Positions 1 through 6,169 of a stretch of 6,169 nucleotides of DNA are shown one piece after another. Source of the DNA: Nitrospina sp. GTDB lineage: Bacteria > Nitrospinota > Nitrospinia > Nitrospinales > VA-1. How positions within the stretch are numbered: position 1 is the first letter of the stretch; the number at the start of each line of letters is the position of its first letter. Position numbers and translations under genes: made by a program. The notes below the pieces were generated by a model. It was given only the letters and a program-made list of their open reading frames with translations. It was not told the origin of the DNA and made no database searches. Location of the stretch: assembly GCA_018665625.1 (NCBI GenBank), contig JABJCF010000005.1:1-6169 (forward strand), given 5' to 3'.

Positions 1-408
1 AAAGTAAATGAATGCTGTCAAGGCACCCAATTCCAGCGCAGCAGCAGCGATATTTGTGTAATGATCTGAAATGCGTGAAAGTTCATTTGTAACAACCCGA
101 ATGTATTTGCAACGTTCAGTAATTTCAATATCACATAACTTTTCCACAGCAAGAGCAAACCCAATATTGTTCATAATTGCCGAACAATAGTTCAAACGGT
201 CTGTGTATGGGAATACGTTTGAATAGGTAACACTCTCGCACATTTTTTCAAACCCGCGATGCAAATACCCAATTTCCACATCCAGAGTAACAACTGTTTC
301 CCCGTCCAGGGTCAGCAAGAATTTTACGGTGCCGTGAGTCGCCGGATGCGACGGACCCATGTTGAGCACCATATGGTCAGTGTGTAGATTTTCTTTTAAG
401 TCAGTCAT
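1..408 (-). CDS. nuoD: NADH-quinone oxidoreductase subunit D, N-terminal 136 residues (runs off left edge)
   Basis: This is the 49-kDa-type subunit of the complex I peripheral arm, which with NuoB forms the quinone-reduction site at the cytoplasmic face of the membrane. I translated it by hand from the ATG at 408-406; the frame is open to the edge. The family hallmark MGPSHPATHGT lies at residues 17-27, followed by EIGYLHRGFEK (45-55), YTDRLNY (68-74), FALAVEKL (84-91) and ELSRISDH (109-116). His25 and Tyr74 align with Thermus Nqo4 His38 and Tyr87, the quinone head-group residues, so this should be a working quinone subunit rather than a hydrogenase large subunit; no hydrogenase-type nickel-binding N-terminal CxxC is visible. 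Family members are about 400 residues, so roughly two thirds is missing. The gene starts 23 bases after the nuoG stop and is probably co-transcribed. There is no clear Shine-Dalgarno sequence before the ATG; Met13 and Met17 are less likely starts. Placement after nuoG, rather than after nuoC, is unusual. Confidence 0.95.
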   Translation of the reverse strand, partial: MTDLKENLHTDHMVLNMGPSHPATHGTVKFLLTLDGETVVTLDVEIGYLHRGFEKMCESVTYSNVFPYTDRLNYCSAIMNNIGFALAVEKLCDIEITERCKYIRVVTNELSRISDHYTNIAAAALELGALTAFIYF

Positions 409-431
409 AGTTTGAAATTAGTTAGTGTGCG

Positions 432-2999
432 TTAGCTGGATTTAGATACCTTAACTTGTATTAAACCTTGTTCACCATTTCTTAAATCATTGACAGGAAC
501 TTCTGGCCAGTTTTTAGGAACATAAACCATGCCCTTACTGGTTACTTTTGTCGTTTTAATTTTTACTTGTACCTTGCTACTGGAGGACTCTATGACAACT
601 TGATCTCCAGAAGAAACTCCCAATCCTTTTGCGTCATCTGGGTGGATTTCTGCGATACATTCCGGCCCAATTTCAACCAAAGCCTTAGCGTGCTGACTGT
701 AATTTCCAATGTGGAACATATGGTTGTTGGTTTGGAGTGTAAAGGGATAGTTTGTCTGAGTTTCCACCGATCCATTCACTGCAGGATTTATTTTTAATGC
801 GGGTTTTTTACTTGATGTCGCAGGCACCCACTGTTTGGATTGGTCACCAGGAAAAGCTCCCTTGTAGATCGGGGCCGCTTGCTCAATTTCCTGTTGGATT
901 TCTGAAAGAGCAGAGGGATTAAAAGGTTTTCCCAAAACTTCTGCCAATTCAATCAGAATATCGAAATCCGGTTTGGATGTTCCTTGGGGTAGCACGGCAG
1001 ATGCAACACCTTGTATATGTCTGGACATGTTTGTGTAGGTTCCATCTTTTTCTGCATACGTGGAAGAGGGCAGTACAAGATCGGCCATTCGTGCGGTTTC
1101 TGTCATAAAGACATCTGTGACAATTAAAAATGGAACCGTTTTCAGAGCCTCTTTTACTAACTGAGGTTTGTAATATGTACCTACAGGATCTTCACCAGCT
1201 ATATAGAGAAATTTGGTTGTCCCATCTTTACAGCTTTCAAACATATCAGGATTCGTTTTTCCAGAAGGTTGATAACCTGGTAAAAACTCGGGGGTCAGCC
1301 CCATATCATTTACACCCTGAGAATTACAATGCTCTCTCGGTGGGTAGATGCTCACACTTCCTGTACTGCCATAATTAACAAGCGTGCAAAGATTGAGAAG
1401 GGCGTTCAAAACTTCTTCCCCTTGTCCCGTATCAAGTACATCGTTGCCAATCAGAACGAATCGGTCTGCATCACGTGCAAACCTTTCAGCCGCGCGAGTA
1501 AGAACATCATCCGGGAGGCCTGTAAGTTTTTCTGTGTTATCGGCTGTGTAGTTAGATAGAGATTGAACGAGTCCATCATAATTGTCTATTGAGGATTTCG
1601 CCTTATTAACGTCAATTAAGCCGTTATCAATTATGATTTTTGAAAGCCTTGAGGCTACCGCCACATCCGACCCATGTTTGAATGTTAAGCGAACATCAAC
1701 TTTAGCTTCACTTTCAAAAACAACCCGCCTTGGATTTGCAATTAGAATATCTGTGTTATTAAAGACCGTGCCGAACCGCACTGAATTGCCGCCAACCGGG
1801 TATTCTGAGGGAAGGTCTGAATTGAATACCAGCACCACATCCGCTTCCTGCAATTTTGTAATAGGTTGTGATGGTATGCCATTATCAAAACAATCCAACA
1901 TGAACCTGTTTAAATAGGGAGCTCTGATGTTAGCGAGGTTGTTTACATGATTGGAACCTAGAGCACCGCGATATAATTTCTGTAACAGGTAGTTTTCTTC
2001 GTTGGTCAGTTTTTCGGAACCAATAGCAGCGAGACTGTCAGGGCCACTACGGTTAACTGTTGCATTCATTCGATCGGCTATAGTGCGAAAAGCTTCATCC
2101 CAGGTCACTTCTTGAAAATCACCCCCCACATTCATTAAGGGGTTTTCAATCCGCTGATCGTTATGAATAATACCATGACCAAATCGGCCTTTTGCGCATA
2201 GGTTGCCTTCGTTAATTCCTGTGTTATAGCTTTCATCCGCTTCAATTCGAATGACCTCGCCTTTTTTTGTTTCGAGCTTTACTGTACATCCCCAAGAACA
2301 ATAGTTGCAGGTAGATTGGGTATCGGTGAACATGGCCGCCAGTCCTCTGGCTCCTGATGTAAGATCCATCAATGCGCCTGTCGGGCATACCGTTATACAT
2401 TGCCCACAGAATTCACAATCCAGCGGTTCATCATTAGCGGTTCCAATACCAACACTCATTCCACGTTTATGGAAATCTAAAGCCTGAACTCCCTGAATTT
2501 CATCGCAAGCCCTTACGCAAAGGCCGCACATGATGCAACGGTTCAGGTAGAATTCAATGATGGGATTTGTCTTGATGCTGGGTTCGTTTCGTCTTTGGGT
2601 TTCAAACCGCCCATCATAAAGTTGCAGCAAATCTGTGTTGTCCTGCAAAGGGCATACACCTGACTTGTCGCATATAGGACAATCCAGAGGATGTTCCACC
2701 AAAAGCATTTCTAAACATGCTTTATTGTAACGATCGGTTTCCTCTGTCGCTGTTTTGATTTCCATTCCTTCGGCCACAGGGTGTGTGCAGGAATAAACCA
2801 GTTCTTTCTTTCCATCGACAACGGTTTCCACCATGCAAGTGCGGCAGGCGGCAAAGGGTTTTAACTTGCGGTTGTAACAGAGATTTGAAACCTCAACGTC
2901 ATTTTGCTTGCACACTTCAAGAACAACAGTTCCTTCTGGAACCGTGGTTTCCTGGCCATTAATTTTTACGTTGAGAACTTTCTTTTCAACGGTGCTCAT
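432..2999 (-). CDS. nuoG: NADH-quinone oxidoreductase subunit G with FdsA-like iron-sulfur inventory
   Basis: This is the large iron-sulfur subunit of the complex I electron-input module, 855 residues. Visible domains in order: a [2Fe-2S] ferredoxin domain (about 8-85; Cys41, 52, 55, 71); a His-Cys [4Fe-4S] domain (N5; His103, Cys107, 110, 116); a double [4Fe-4S] ferredoxin domain (Cys155, 158, 161, 165 and Cys195, 198, 201, 205); an N7-type [4Fe-4S] site (Cys231, 234, 238, 268); a molybdopterin-oxidoreductase fold (about 285-690); and a C-terminal dinucleotide-binding-like domain (about 751-855). E. coli and Thermus NuoG have only N4 in the third domain, so one cluster is extra. The arrangement resembles FdsA formate dehydrogenase, but the region of the Mo-ligating Cys/Sec reads NNLANIRAP (353-361) with Arg359 at that position, so formate oxidation is unlikely. 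The start overlaps the nuoE stop as ATGA and has a strong Shine-Dalgarno sequence. nuoF is absent between nuoE and nuoG. An alternative reading is a non-catalytic FdhA-like electron-transfer subunit, but adjacency to nuoE and nuoD favours NuoG. Confidence 0.92.
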   Translation of the reverse strand: MSTVEKKVLNVKINGQETTVPEGTVVLEVCKQNDVEVSNLCYNRKLKPFAACRTCMVETVVDGKKELVYSCTHPVAEGMEIKTATEETDRYNKACLEMLLVEHPLDCPICDKSGVCPLQDNTDLLQLYDGRFETQRRNEPSIKTNPIIEFYLNRCIMCGLCVRACDEIQGVQALDFHKRGMSVGIGTANDEPLDCEFCGQCITVCPTGALMDLTSGARGLAAMFTDTQSTCNYCSWGCTVKLETKKGEVIRIEADESYNTGINEGNLCAKGRFGHGIIHNDQRIENPLMNVGGDFQEVTWDEAFRTIADRMNATVNRSGPDSLAAIGSEKLTNEENYLLQKLYRGALGSNHVNNLANIRAPYLNRFMLDCFDNGIPSQPITKLQEADVVLVFNSDLPSEYPVGGNSVRFGTVFNNTDILIANPRRVVFESEAKVDVRLTFKHGSDVAVASRLSKIIIDNGLIDVNKAKSSIDNYDGLVQSLSNYTADNTEKLTGLPDDVLTRAAERFARDADRFVLIGNDVLDTGQGEEVLNALLNLCTLVNYGSTGSVSIYPPREHCNSQGVNDMGLTPEFLPGYQPSGKTNPDMFESCKDGTTKFLYIAGEDPVGTYYKPQLVKEALKTVPFLIVTDVFMTETARMADLVLPSSTYAEKDGTYTNMSRHIQGVASAVLPQGTSKPDFDILIELAEVLGKPFNPSALSEIQQEIEQAAPIYKGAFPGDQSKQWVPATSSKKPALKINPAVNGSVETQTNYPFTLQTNNHMFHIGNYSQHAKALVEIGPECIAEIHPDDAKGLGVSSGDQVVIESSSSKVQVKIKTTKVTSKGMVYVPKNWPEVPVNDLRNGEQGLIQVKVSKSS

Positions 3000-3529
3000 C
3001 CTACCTCCTCTGTCACAGGCATTTCTTCCTCATCTTTTTTGTATTCTGAAAGTATATCGAATGTTTTTTCGGGGTCGATGGTGCCGTGAGTATCCTCACC
3101 TATGATTGCCATGGGGGCAGCACCGCAGTTTCCTAAACATGAAGCTGTTTGCAGGGTGAACAATTTAGAATCGTCTGTTTCTCCTGGCTTAATATGATAT
3201 TTGTCGTTTATTTTATCGCCAATGATAGGAGCGCCCTTTACAAAGCATGCGGTCCCATAACATAATTTGATAATGTATTTTCCTGGCTCGGTAATTCTGA
3301 GTTGTGGATAAAAAGAGATGACCCCATATATTTCCGCTCGGGCAACATTAAAAAACTCCATCAATAATTCCACCGCCGGCTCAGGAAGAAACCGGTAGAC
3401 ATTTTGAACTTTATCCAAAGTTGGAATTAAGTGACCACGAGAATTATCTGGAAGTTTATTTAAGATTTCTTCCGTCGGAGCGAGATCAATCTCTTCTACT
3501 TCTTCTGTCGCAACAGGGTTGGTTTCCAT
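2996..3529 (-). CDS. nuoE: NADH-quinone oxidoreductase subunit E, [2Fe-2S] thioredoxin-like protein
   Basis: This 177-residue protein is the 24-kDa-type subunit that normally pairs with NuoF at the NADH-oxidising tip of complex I and holds cluster N1a. The family signature is complete: Cys90-x4-Cys95-x35-Cys131-x3-Cys135, within LCYGTAC and SCLGNCG. Residues about 20-75 form the usual N-terminal helical part, including EIYGVISFYPQLR (66-78), which is typical of NuoE/HoxE/HndA proteins. Length is normal for the family. Both ends are acidic (EEVEEID near the start, DEEEMPVTEE near the end). The ATG at 3529-3527 has GAGG (3538-3541) eight bases upstream. The stop overlaps the nuoG start by four bases, implying translational coupling. 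This looks like the first gene of the transcript, as a promoter and leader precede it. NuoE relatives also serve NAD-linked hydrogenases and formate dehydrogenases, but nuoG and nuoD downstream support complex I. Its usual partner NuoF is not in the window. Confidence 0.95.
   Translation of the reverse strand: METNPVATEEVEEIDLAPTEEILNKLPDNSRGHLIPTLDKVQNVYRFLPEPAVELLMEFFNVARAEIYGVISFYPQLRITEPGKYIIKLCYGTACFVKGAPIIGDKINDKYHIKPGETDDSKLFTLQTASCLGNCGAAPMAIIGEDTHGTIDPEKTFDILSEYKKDEEEMPVTEEVG
3003..3010 (-). promoter_or_regulatory. Strong ribosome binding site of nuoG inside the nuoE 3' end
   Basis: Read on the minus strand, GAGGAGGT lies three bases before the nuoG ATG and encodes the last residues of NuoE. 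Together with the ATGA stop/start overlap it fixes the nuoG start and suggests coupled translation of the two subunits. It is much stronger than the site before nuoE, and none is evident before nuoD. Confidence 0.8.
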
Positions 3530-3553
3530 CTATTAAGCCTCAAAAATATCAGT

Positions 3554-3586
3554 GCATTTCTGTGATAAATTTATCAGGAAAAATGC
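3554..3586 (-). promoter_or_regulatory. Nested inverted repeat in the nuoE leader, possible operator or RNA hairpin
   Basis: A perfect 14-base palindrome, TGATAAATTTATCA (3563-3576), is enclosed by a second dyad, GCATTT/AAATGC (arms 3554-3559 and 3581-3586), with almost the same centre. It lies about 25 bases upstream of the nuoE start, inside the predicted leader. As DNA it could bind a dimeric regulator; the TGAT/ATCA half-sites loosely recall the CRP/FNR family but the spacing does not match FNR. As RNA it could fold into a hairpin close to the ribosome binding site. The symmetry is seen directly; the function is inference. Confidence 0.45.
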
Positions 3587-3623
3587 TACGGAATGGGAAA
3601 AAATAAAAGAATCGTCTTTATTT

Positions 3624-3657
3624 TTAGCAATATTATTTTCCCCCGGAATCCTGCTAA
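3624..3657 (-). promoter_or_regulatory. Inverted repeat at the predicted 5' end of the nuoE transcript
   Basis: TTAGCA and TGCTAA form a perfect six-base dyad (arms 3652-3657 and 3624-3629) around a 22-base loop that itself contains a small TTCC/GGAA stem. The 5' arm begins within two or three bases of the predicted transcription start, so the transcript could begin with a stem-loop that protects its 5' end. The stem is short and may be coincidence. Confidence 0.25.
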
Positions 3658-3665
3658 GAGGCCGA

Positions 3666-3695
3666 AGTATATAAGGTGGAAGGATTTACTGTCAA
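3666..3695 (-). promoter_or_regulatory. Predicted sigma70-type promoter of the nuoE-nuoG-nuoD transcript
   Basis: On the minus strand a perfect -35 box, TTGACA (3690-3695), is followed after 18 bases by TATACT (3666-3671), five of six matches to the -10 consensus. The predicted start is near 3659, giving a leader of about 130 nt. The sequence just upstream of the -35 box is AT-rich and includes the 12-base palindrome TTTATTAATAAA (3700-3711), resembling an UP element. It lies downstream of the TPR gene terminator, as expected for an independent promoter. Confidence 0.75.
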
Positions 3696-3814
3696 CTTAT
3701 TTATTAATAAAGAGTTTAGGCCTATAACCCTTTAATTTTACAGGAGAAATGGCGGGTCAAATGATAGGGCTTTTATCTACTTGGTTTGCCTGTGGGAATA
3801 TCGATTTCAAACAG

Positions 3815-3860
3815 AAAAAAGCCCTTTTAAGGACGCCACCAAATTAGCGTTAAAAGAGCC
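3815..3860 (-). terminator. Rho-independent terminator after the TPR gene
   Basis: On the minus strand the arms GCTCTTTTAA (3850-3859) and TTAAAAGGGC (3821-3830) pair over ten bases with one G-U, and an inner CGC/GCG pair can extend the stem. The 3' arm runs straight into six T residues (3815-3820). It starts 23 bases after the TPR gene stop. There is no T-run on the plus-strand side, so it works in one direction. Confidence 0.75.
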
Positions 3861-3882
3861 ACCAAGATGTTGGCAATATTTC

Positions 3883-6168
3883 TTAAGGAATTAGGATGAT
3901 GTCTGATTCGGGTGGCGCAGCCTGGGTGAAGGTTTTTGCTTGATTAACGGCTTTCATTTCACTCTCTTTTGCCATCCGTGCAATTTTCTCGTGGGCTCCT
4001 GGGTGATTGCCATCCATTTGCAAGGCTTTGCGATATTGCATGAGGGCATCTTCCTTTCGTCCCAATTCACCATAAACCATGCCTAAACTATAGTAGGTAT
4101 TGGCATTTTCTGGATTCAGTTGGACAGCCTTTTTCAAAATTGGCGCAGCTTCCAGATAACGTTTTTCGTCCATGAGAGCCCATCCCAGGCTAAACATGGC
4201 CTCTTTATGTTTTGGGTTTAGATCGAGCAGTGATTTATAAGTCTTAATAGCTTCAGGATAACGACTCAGAATCTCATAAATCATTCCAAGGTTCAAAAAC
4301 CCATTTTGGAATTCAGGGTTTATTTGAATGGTTTGTTTGAAGGAGTTTATAGCTTTTACATAATCCTTTTGAAAGGTGTAAATCGTTCCCAAATTGTTAT
4401 GTGCACTTATAAAATCAGGATAAATATTAATAGCACTCTTATATGCCTTAATGGCTTCCGCATAATTCCCTAGCTTTTGATAAGTTTCTCCTAAAAAATT
4501 AAAACCTTCAGATAGATCGGGTTGGAATTCAACGGCCATTTTTAAAGGTTCGAGGGCTTCTTTATAGCGACCTATATTAATTAAGCTCTGCCCAAGAAAA
4601 TATTGTGCTTTAGAAAATTTTGGGTTACTTAAAACGGCTTTTTGCAAGTAGGGCAGGGCATCGTGGTTTTGACCCGTTTTTAATAAACTTTTGCCGAGTA
4701 GAAAATCTGTTTCGCCAAATCCTGGTTCAGTTTTATCAACACTTTTTAAGGATGGGATTGCTTCGAAATAATTTTCTAATACAGTATTGAACTTTCCTAA
4801 AAGATATATTGCTTTAAGGTAACCCGGTTTTAGCTGAATTGCTTTTCTTAGAGGTTGTAATCCCTCTTTTTCTCTTTTCAATTCACCATAGGTGTTTCCC
4901 AACTGATAATAGGTTTCTGCAAGGTTTGGGTTAATTCTTAAGGCGATATTAAATTCTGCCAAAGCTTCTTCGGGTAGATTGAGTTTGGCGTAGCTTCGGC
5001 CAAGCTTAGCATGTGCTTCTACATGGTCGGGATCTATGCGAATGACCTCTCTGAAGGCTTTTGCTGCCATCTGGTAGCGCTCGAAAGACTCATGGATTTC
5101 TCCCGTGTTATAGAATGCTTCGAGATTGTTCGGGTCGTATTTGATGGTATTGTTATAAAATTGCAGCGCATTTTTTGCTTCGCCGAGTTCCTGATAAAGC
5201 CAGGCAATATTAAACTGTGCTTCTGGGAAATCTTCATTCAATCGGATTGCTTCTTCAAATTTTTTGATGGCCTTTCTTTTTTTGTTAAACCTCGAATATG
5301 CGACTCCTGCTTTATAGTGGGCTACAGGATTTCTAAAGTCGATCCTTGCAAGCTCCAGATAAGGAGCAAGAGACTTTTCATGTTCTCCCATGTTTGCATA
5401 TGCCAGACCCAGGTTGTCGTAAGCTTCAATTGATAGCGGATTGATAGCAATCGCATTTCTTAAGGGAGCAATGGCTTCGTCGCTTCTTTCTGCATTAATG
5501 TAAGCTTTGCCGATTCCTATATAAGCTTCATAGAAGTTTGGGCTAAGCCGCAAGGTGTCATGGTAAGCCTGCACTCCTTCGTTAAACATTTTCATGCCGA
5601 CATAGCTGCGGCCTAATTGGAAAAAGGCATCTGGATAGATGGGAGTGATTTCGAGTGTTTTTTTGTACTCAACAATTGCCTGTCGGTGGTTGTCTAATGC
5701 AGCATAGACTTTTCCTAATGTGAAATGGGCGGCTACCATTCGCGGCTGAACTTTTAAGGCAATTTTTAGAGGTAACAGCGCATCGCCGTATCTCTCCAAT
5801 TGGAAATAGCCCCAACCCAGACCAAATTGGGCCTCCGCATAATTTGGCCCCAGACGGGTTGCCTCGAGATAGGATTCAATAGATTTTTCGAACTGCCCCA
5901 GTTCTCCGTAGCTGGCACCCAAACCGTTGAAGGCAGCAGCAAAAAGAGGTTCCAATTCAATGGCTTTTTGATATTCCTGAATGGCTTTATCGTAGATGCC
6001 CATTGTGTGATAGGCTTGGCCAAGACCGAAATGAGGTGCGTAATCTCTAGGATCAGCCTTTGCTGCTCTTTTTAGTTTTTCTACCGGATCTTCCTGTGCC
6101 TCTATATCGTTAGATAAAAGAGGTACGAGTATTCCAAGCATAAGAAGATAGTTGAAAATTTTTTTCAT
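3883..6168 (-). CDS. Exported protein of about 20 tandem TPR repeats
   Basis: This 761-residue protein begins with a Sec-type signal peptide: Lys2-Lys3, a hydrophobic stretch about 4-18, and a likely cleavage after Ala24 or Gln25. No lipobox cysteine is seen, so a soluble periplasmic or secreted location is most likely. The rest is almost entirely tetratricopeptide repeats, helix pairs that stack into a superhelix and bind proteins or peptides. The repeats stay in exact 34-residue register from residue 41 to 720. A helix (about 27-39) precedes them, and a capping helix (about 721-745) and a short tail ending in IILIP follow. There is no enzyme domain, transmembrane segment or C-type haem motif. 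The ATG sits one base from the window edge; the signal peptide supports this start, though upstream signals are not visible. A terminator follows directly, so the gene is probably not in the nuo transcript. The partner and exact role cannot be told from sequence; a scaffold or assembly factor is possible. Confidence 0.9.
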   Translation of the reverse strand: MKKIFNYLLMLGILVPLLSNDIEAQEDPVEKLKRAAKADPRDYAPHFGLGQAYHTMGIYDKAIQEYQKAIELEPLFAAAFNGLGASYGELGQFEKSIESYLEATRLGPNYAEAQFGLGWGYFQLERYGDALLPLKIALKVQPRMVAAHFTLGKVYAALDNHRQAIVEYKKTLEITPIYPDAFFQLGRSYVGMKMFNEGVQAYHDTLRLSPNFYEAYIGIGKAYINAERSDEAIAPLRNAIAINPLSIEAYDNLGLAYANMGEHEKSLAPYLELARIDFRNPVAHYKAGVAYSRFNKKRKAIKKFEEAIRLNEDFPEAQFNIAWLYQELGEAKNALQFYNNTIKYDPNNLEAFYNTGEIHESFERYQMAAKAFREVIRIDPDHVEAHAKLGRSYAKLNLPEEALAEFNIALRINPNLAETYYQLGNTYGELKREKEGLQPLRKAIQLKPGYLKAIYLLGKFNTVLENYFEAIPSLKSVDKTEPGFGETDFLLGKSLLKTGQNHDALPYLQKAVLSNPKFSKAQYFLGQSLINIGRYKEALEPLKMAVEFQPDLSEGFNFLGETYQKLGNYAEAIKAYKSAINIYPDFISAHNNLGTIYTFQKDYVKAINSFKQTIQINPEFQNGFLNLGMIYEILSRYPEAIKTYKSLLDLNPKHKEAMFSLGWALMDEKRYLEAAPILKKAVQLNPENANTYYSLGMVYGELGRKEDALMQYRKALQMDGNHPGAHEKIARMAKESEMKAVNQAKTFTQAAPPESDIILIP
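4009..6048 (-). repeat. Twenty in-register TPR units (102-base coding period)
   Basis: These 2040 bases encode twenty consecutive 34-residue units (residues 41-720) without a single insertion or deletion. TPR position 8 is Gly in 19 of 20 units (Ala322 is the exception). Position 20 is small (Ala, Ser or Gly) in all 20. The position-32 Pro is kept at 18 of the 21 sites from residue 40 to 720, being Phe278, Glu312 and Gly720 at the others. The period is clear in protein but diverged in DNA, so this is an old array rather than a recent expansion. Confidence 0.9.
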
Positions 6169-6169
6169 A

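Larger units (their letters stand above)
3530..3882. other. Intergenic regulatory region between the TPR gene and nuoE
   Basis: This 353-base gap contains no convincing gene. Reading with the minus strand, it holds the TPR gene terminator (3815-3860), about 100 bases in which I see nothing strong, an AT-rich palindrome TTTATTAATAAA (3700-3711) that may act as an UP element, a sigma70-type promoter (3666-3695), and a leader of about 130 nt with two inverted repeats (3624-3657 and 3554-3586) before nuoE. The layout makes nuoE the start of a separate transcription unit. Confidence 0.75.

Noticed and set aside
1582..1917. 111-codon open frame on the plus strand inside nuoG
   Set aside because: It is antisense to conserved nuoG sequence with no family motif or initiation signal of its own.
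432..2999. Assignment of the large iron-sulfur protein as a catalytic formate dehydrogenase alpha subunit
   Set aside because: The cluster set fits, but the Cys/Sec ligand position is Arg359 and the neighbours are nuoE and nuoD, so a NuoG role is better supported.
2996..3002. Frameshift or remnant explaining the missing nuoF
   Set aside because: The nuoE stop and nuoG start form a clean ATGA overlap with an intact ribosome binding site, and both proteins have complete ends, so there is no gene remnant here.
3561..3578. FNR or CRP box over the leader palindrome
   Set aside because: The TGAT and ATCA halves are six bases apart, not four as in FNR sites, and the right half does not match the CRP consensus. 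Its position downstream of the promoter would also be odd for an activator, so I report only the dyad.
3749..3847. Small plus-strand reading frame of 32 codons with AGGAG just before its ATG
   Set aside because: The AGGAG is only two bases from the ATG, too close for a good ribosome binding site. The frame overlaps the terminator hairpin and no convincing plus-strand promoter precedes it.
5011..5433. 140-codon open frame on the plus strand inside the TPR gene
   Set aside because: It is antisense to strongly supported, in-register TPR coding sequence and has no recognisable domain. It is a shadow frame.

Overview
All genes in this window lie on the minus strand, so the order of transcription runs from the right edge to the left. 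The layout is: an exported protein made of tetratricopeptide repeats (TPR; 3883-6168), its terminator (3815-3860), a promoter and leader (about 3530-3711), then a respiratory complex I cluster of nuoE (2996-3529), nuoG (432-2999) and nuoD (1-408). nuoD runs off the left edge after 136 codons. The 353-base gap between the TPR gene and nuoE is the only stretch over 300 bases without a gene. It is regulatory: a hairpin terminator, a good sigma70-type promoter, and a leader of about 130 nt with two inverted repeats.

The complex I genes are the main interest. Classical operons run C-D-E-F-G. Here nuoE and nuoG overlap by four bases, so there is no room for nuoF (the NADH/FMN subunit), and nuoD follows nuoG directly. 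NuoG carries ligands for five iron-sulfur clusters: a [2Fe-2S], a His-Cys [4Fe-4S], two complete ferredoxin-type [4Fe-4S] sites where textbook NuoG has only N4, and an N7-type [4Fe-4S]. This matches the cluster set of formate dehydrogenase FdsA-type alpha subunits. The position of the molybdenum-ligating Cys/Sec appears to be Arg, so the molybdopterin-type fold is probably not catalytic. NuoE has its four [2Fe-2S] cysteines. The NuoD fragment keeps the quinone-site His and Tyr, which suggests a real quinone-reducing complex I. Either NuoF is encoded elsewhere or this is a variant with a different electron input; the window cannot decide.

The TPR protein has a signal peptide followed by twenty 34-residue repeats with no insertion or deletion, so it is probably a long periplasmic or extracytoplasmic superhelix. 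The terminator after it suggests it is transcribed separately from the nuo genes.

The organism is a bacterium with moderately AT-rich DNA, sigma70-like promoters and Shine-Dalgarno sequences, probably Gram-negative. The FdsA-like NuoG, scattered nuo genes and large exported TPR proteins would fit Nitrospinota, Nitrospirota or deltaproteobacteria-like lineages. That placement is a low-confidence guess. I see no RNA genes, CRISPR array, insertion sequence or sign of recent transfer.
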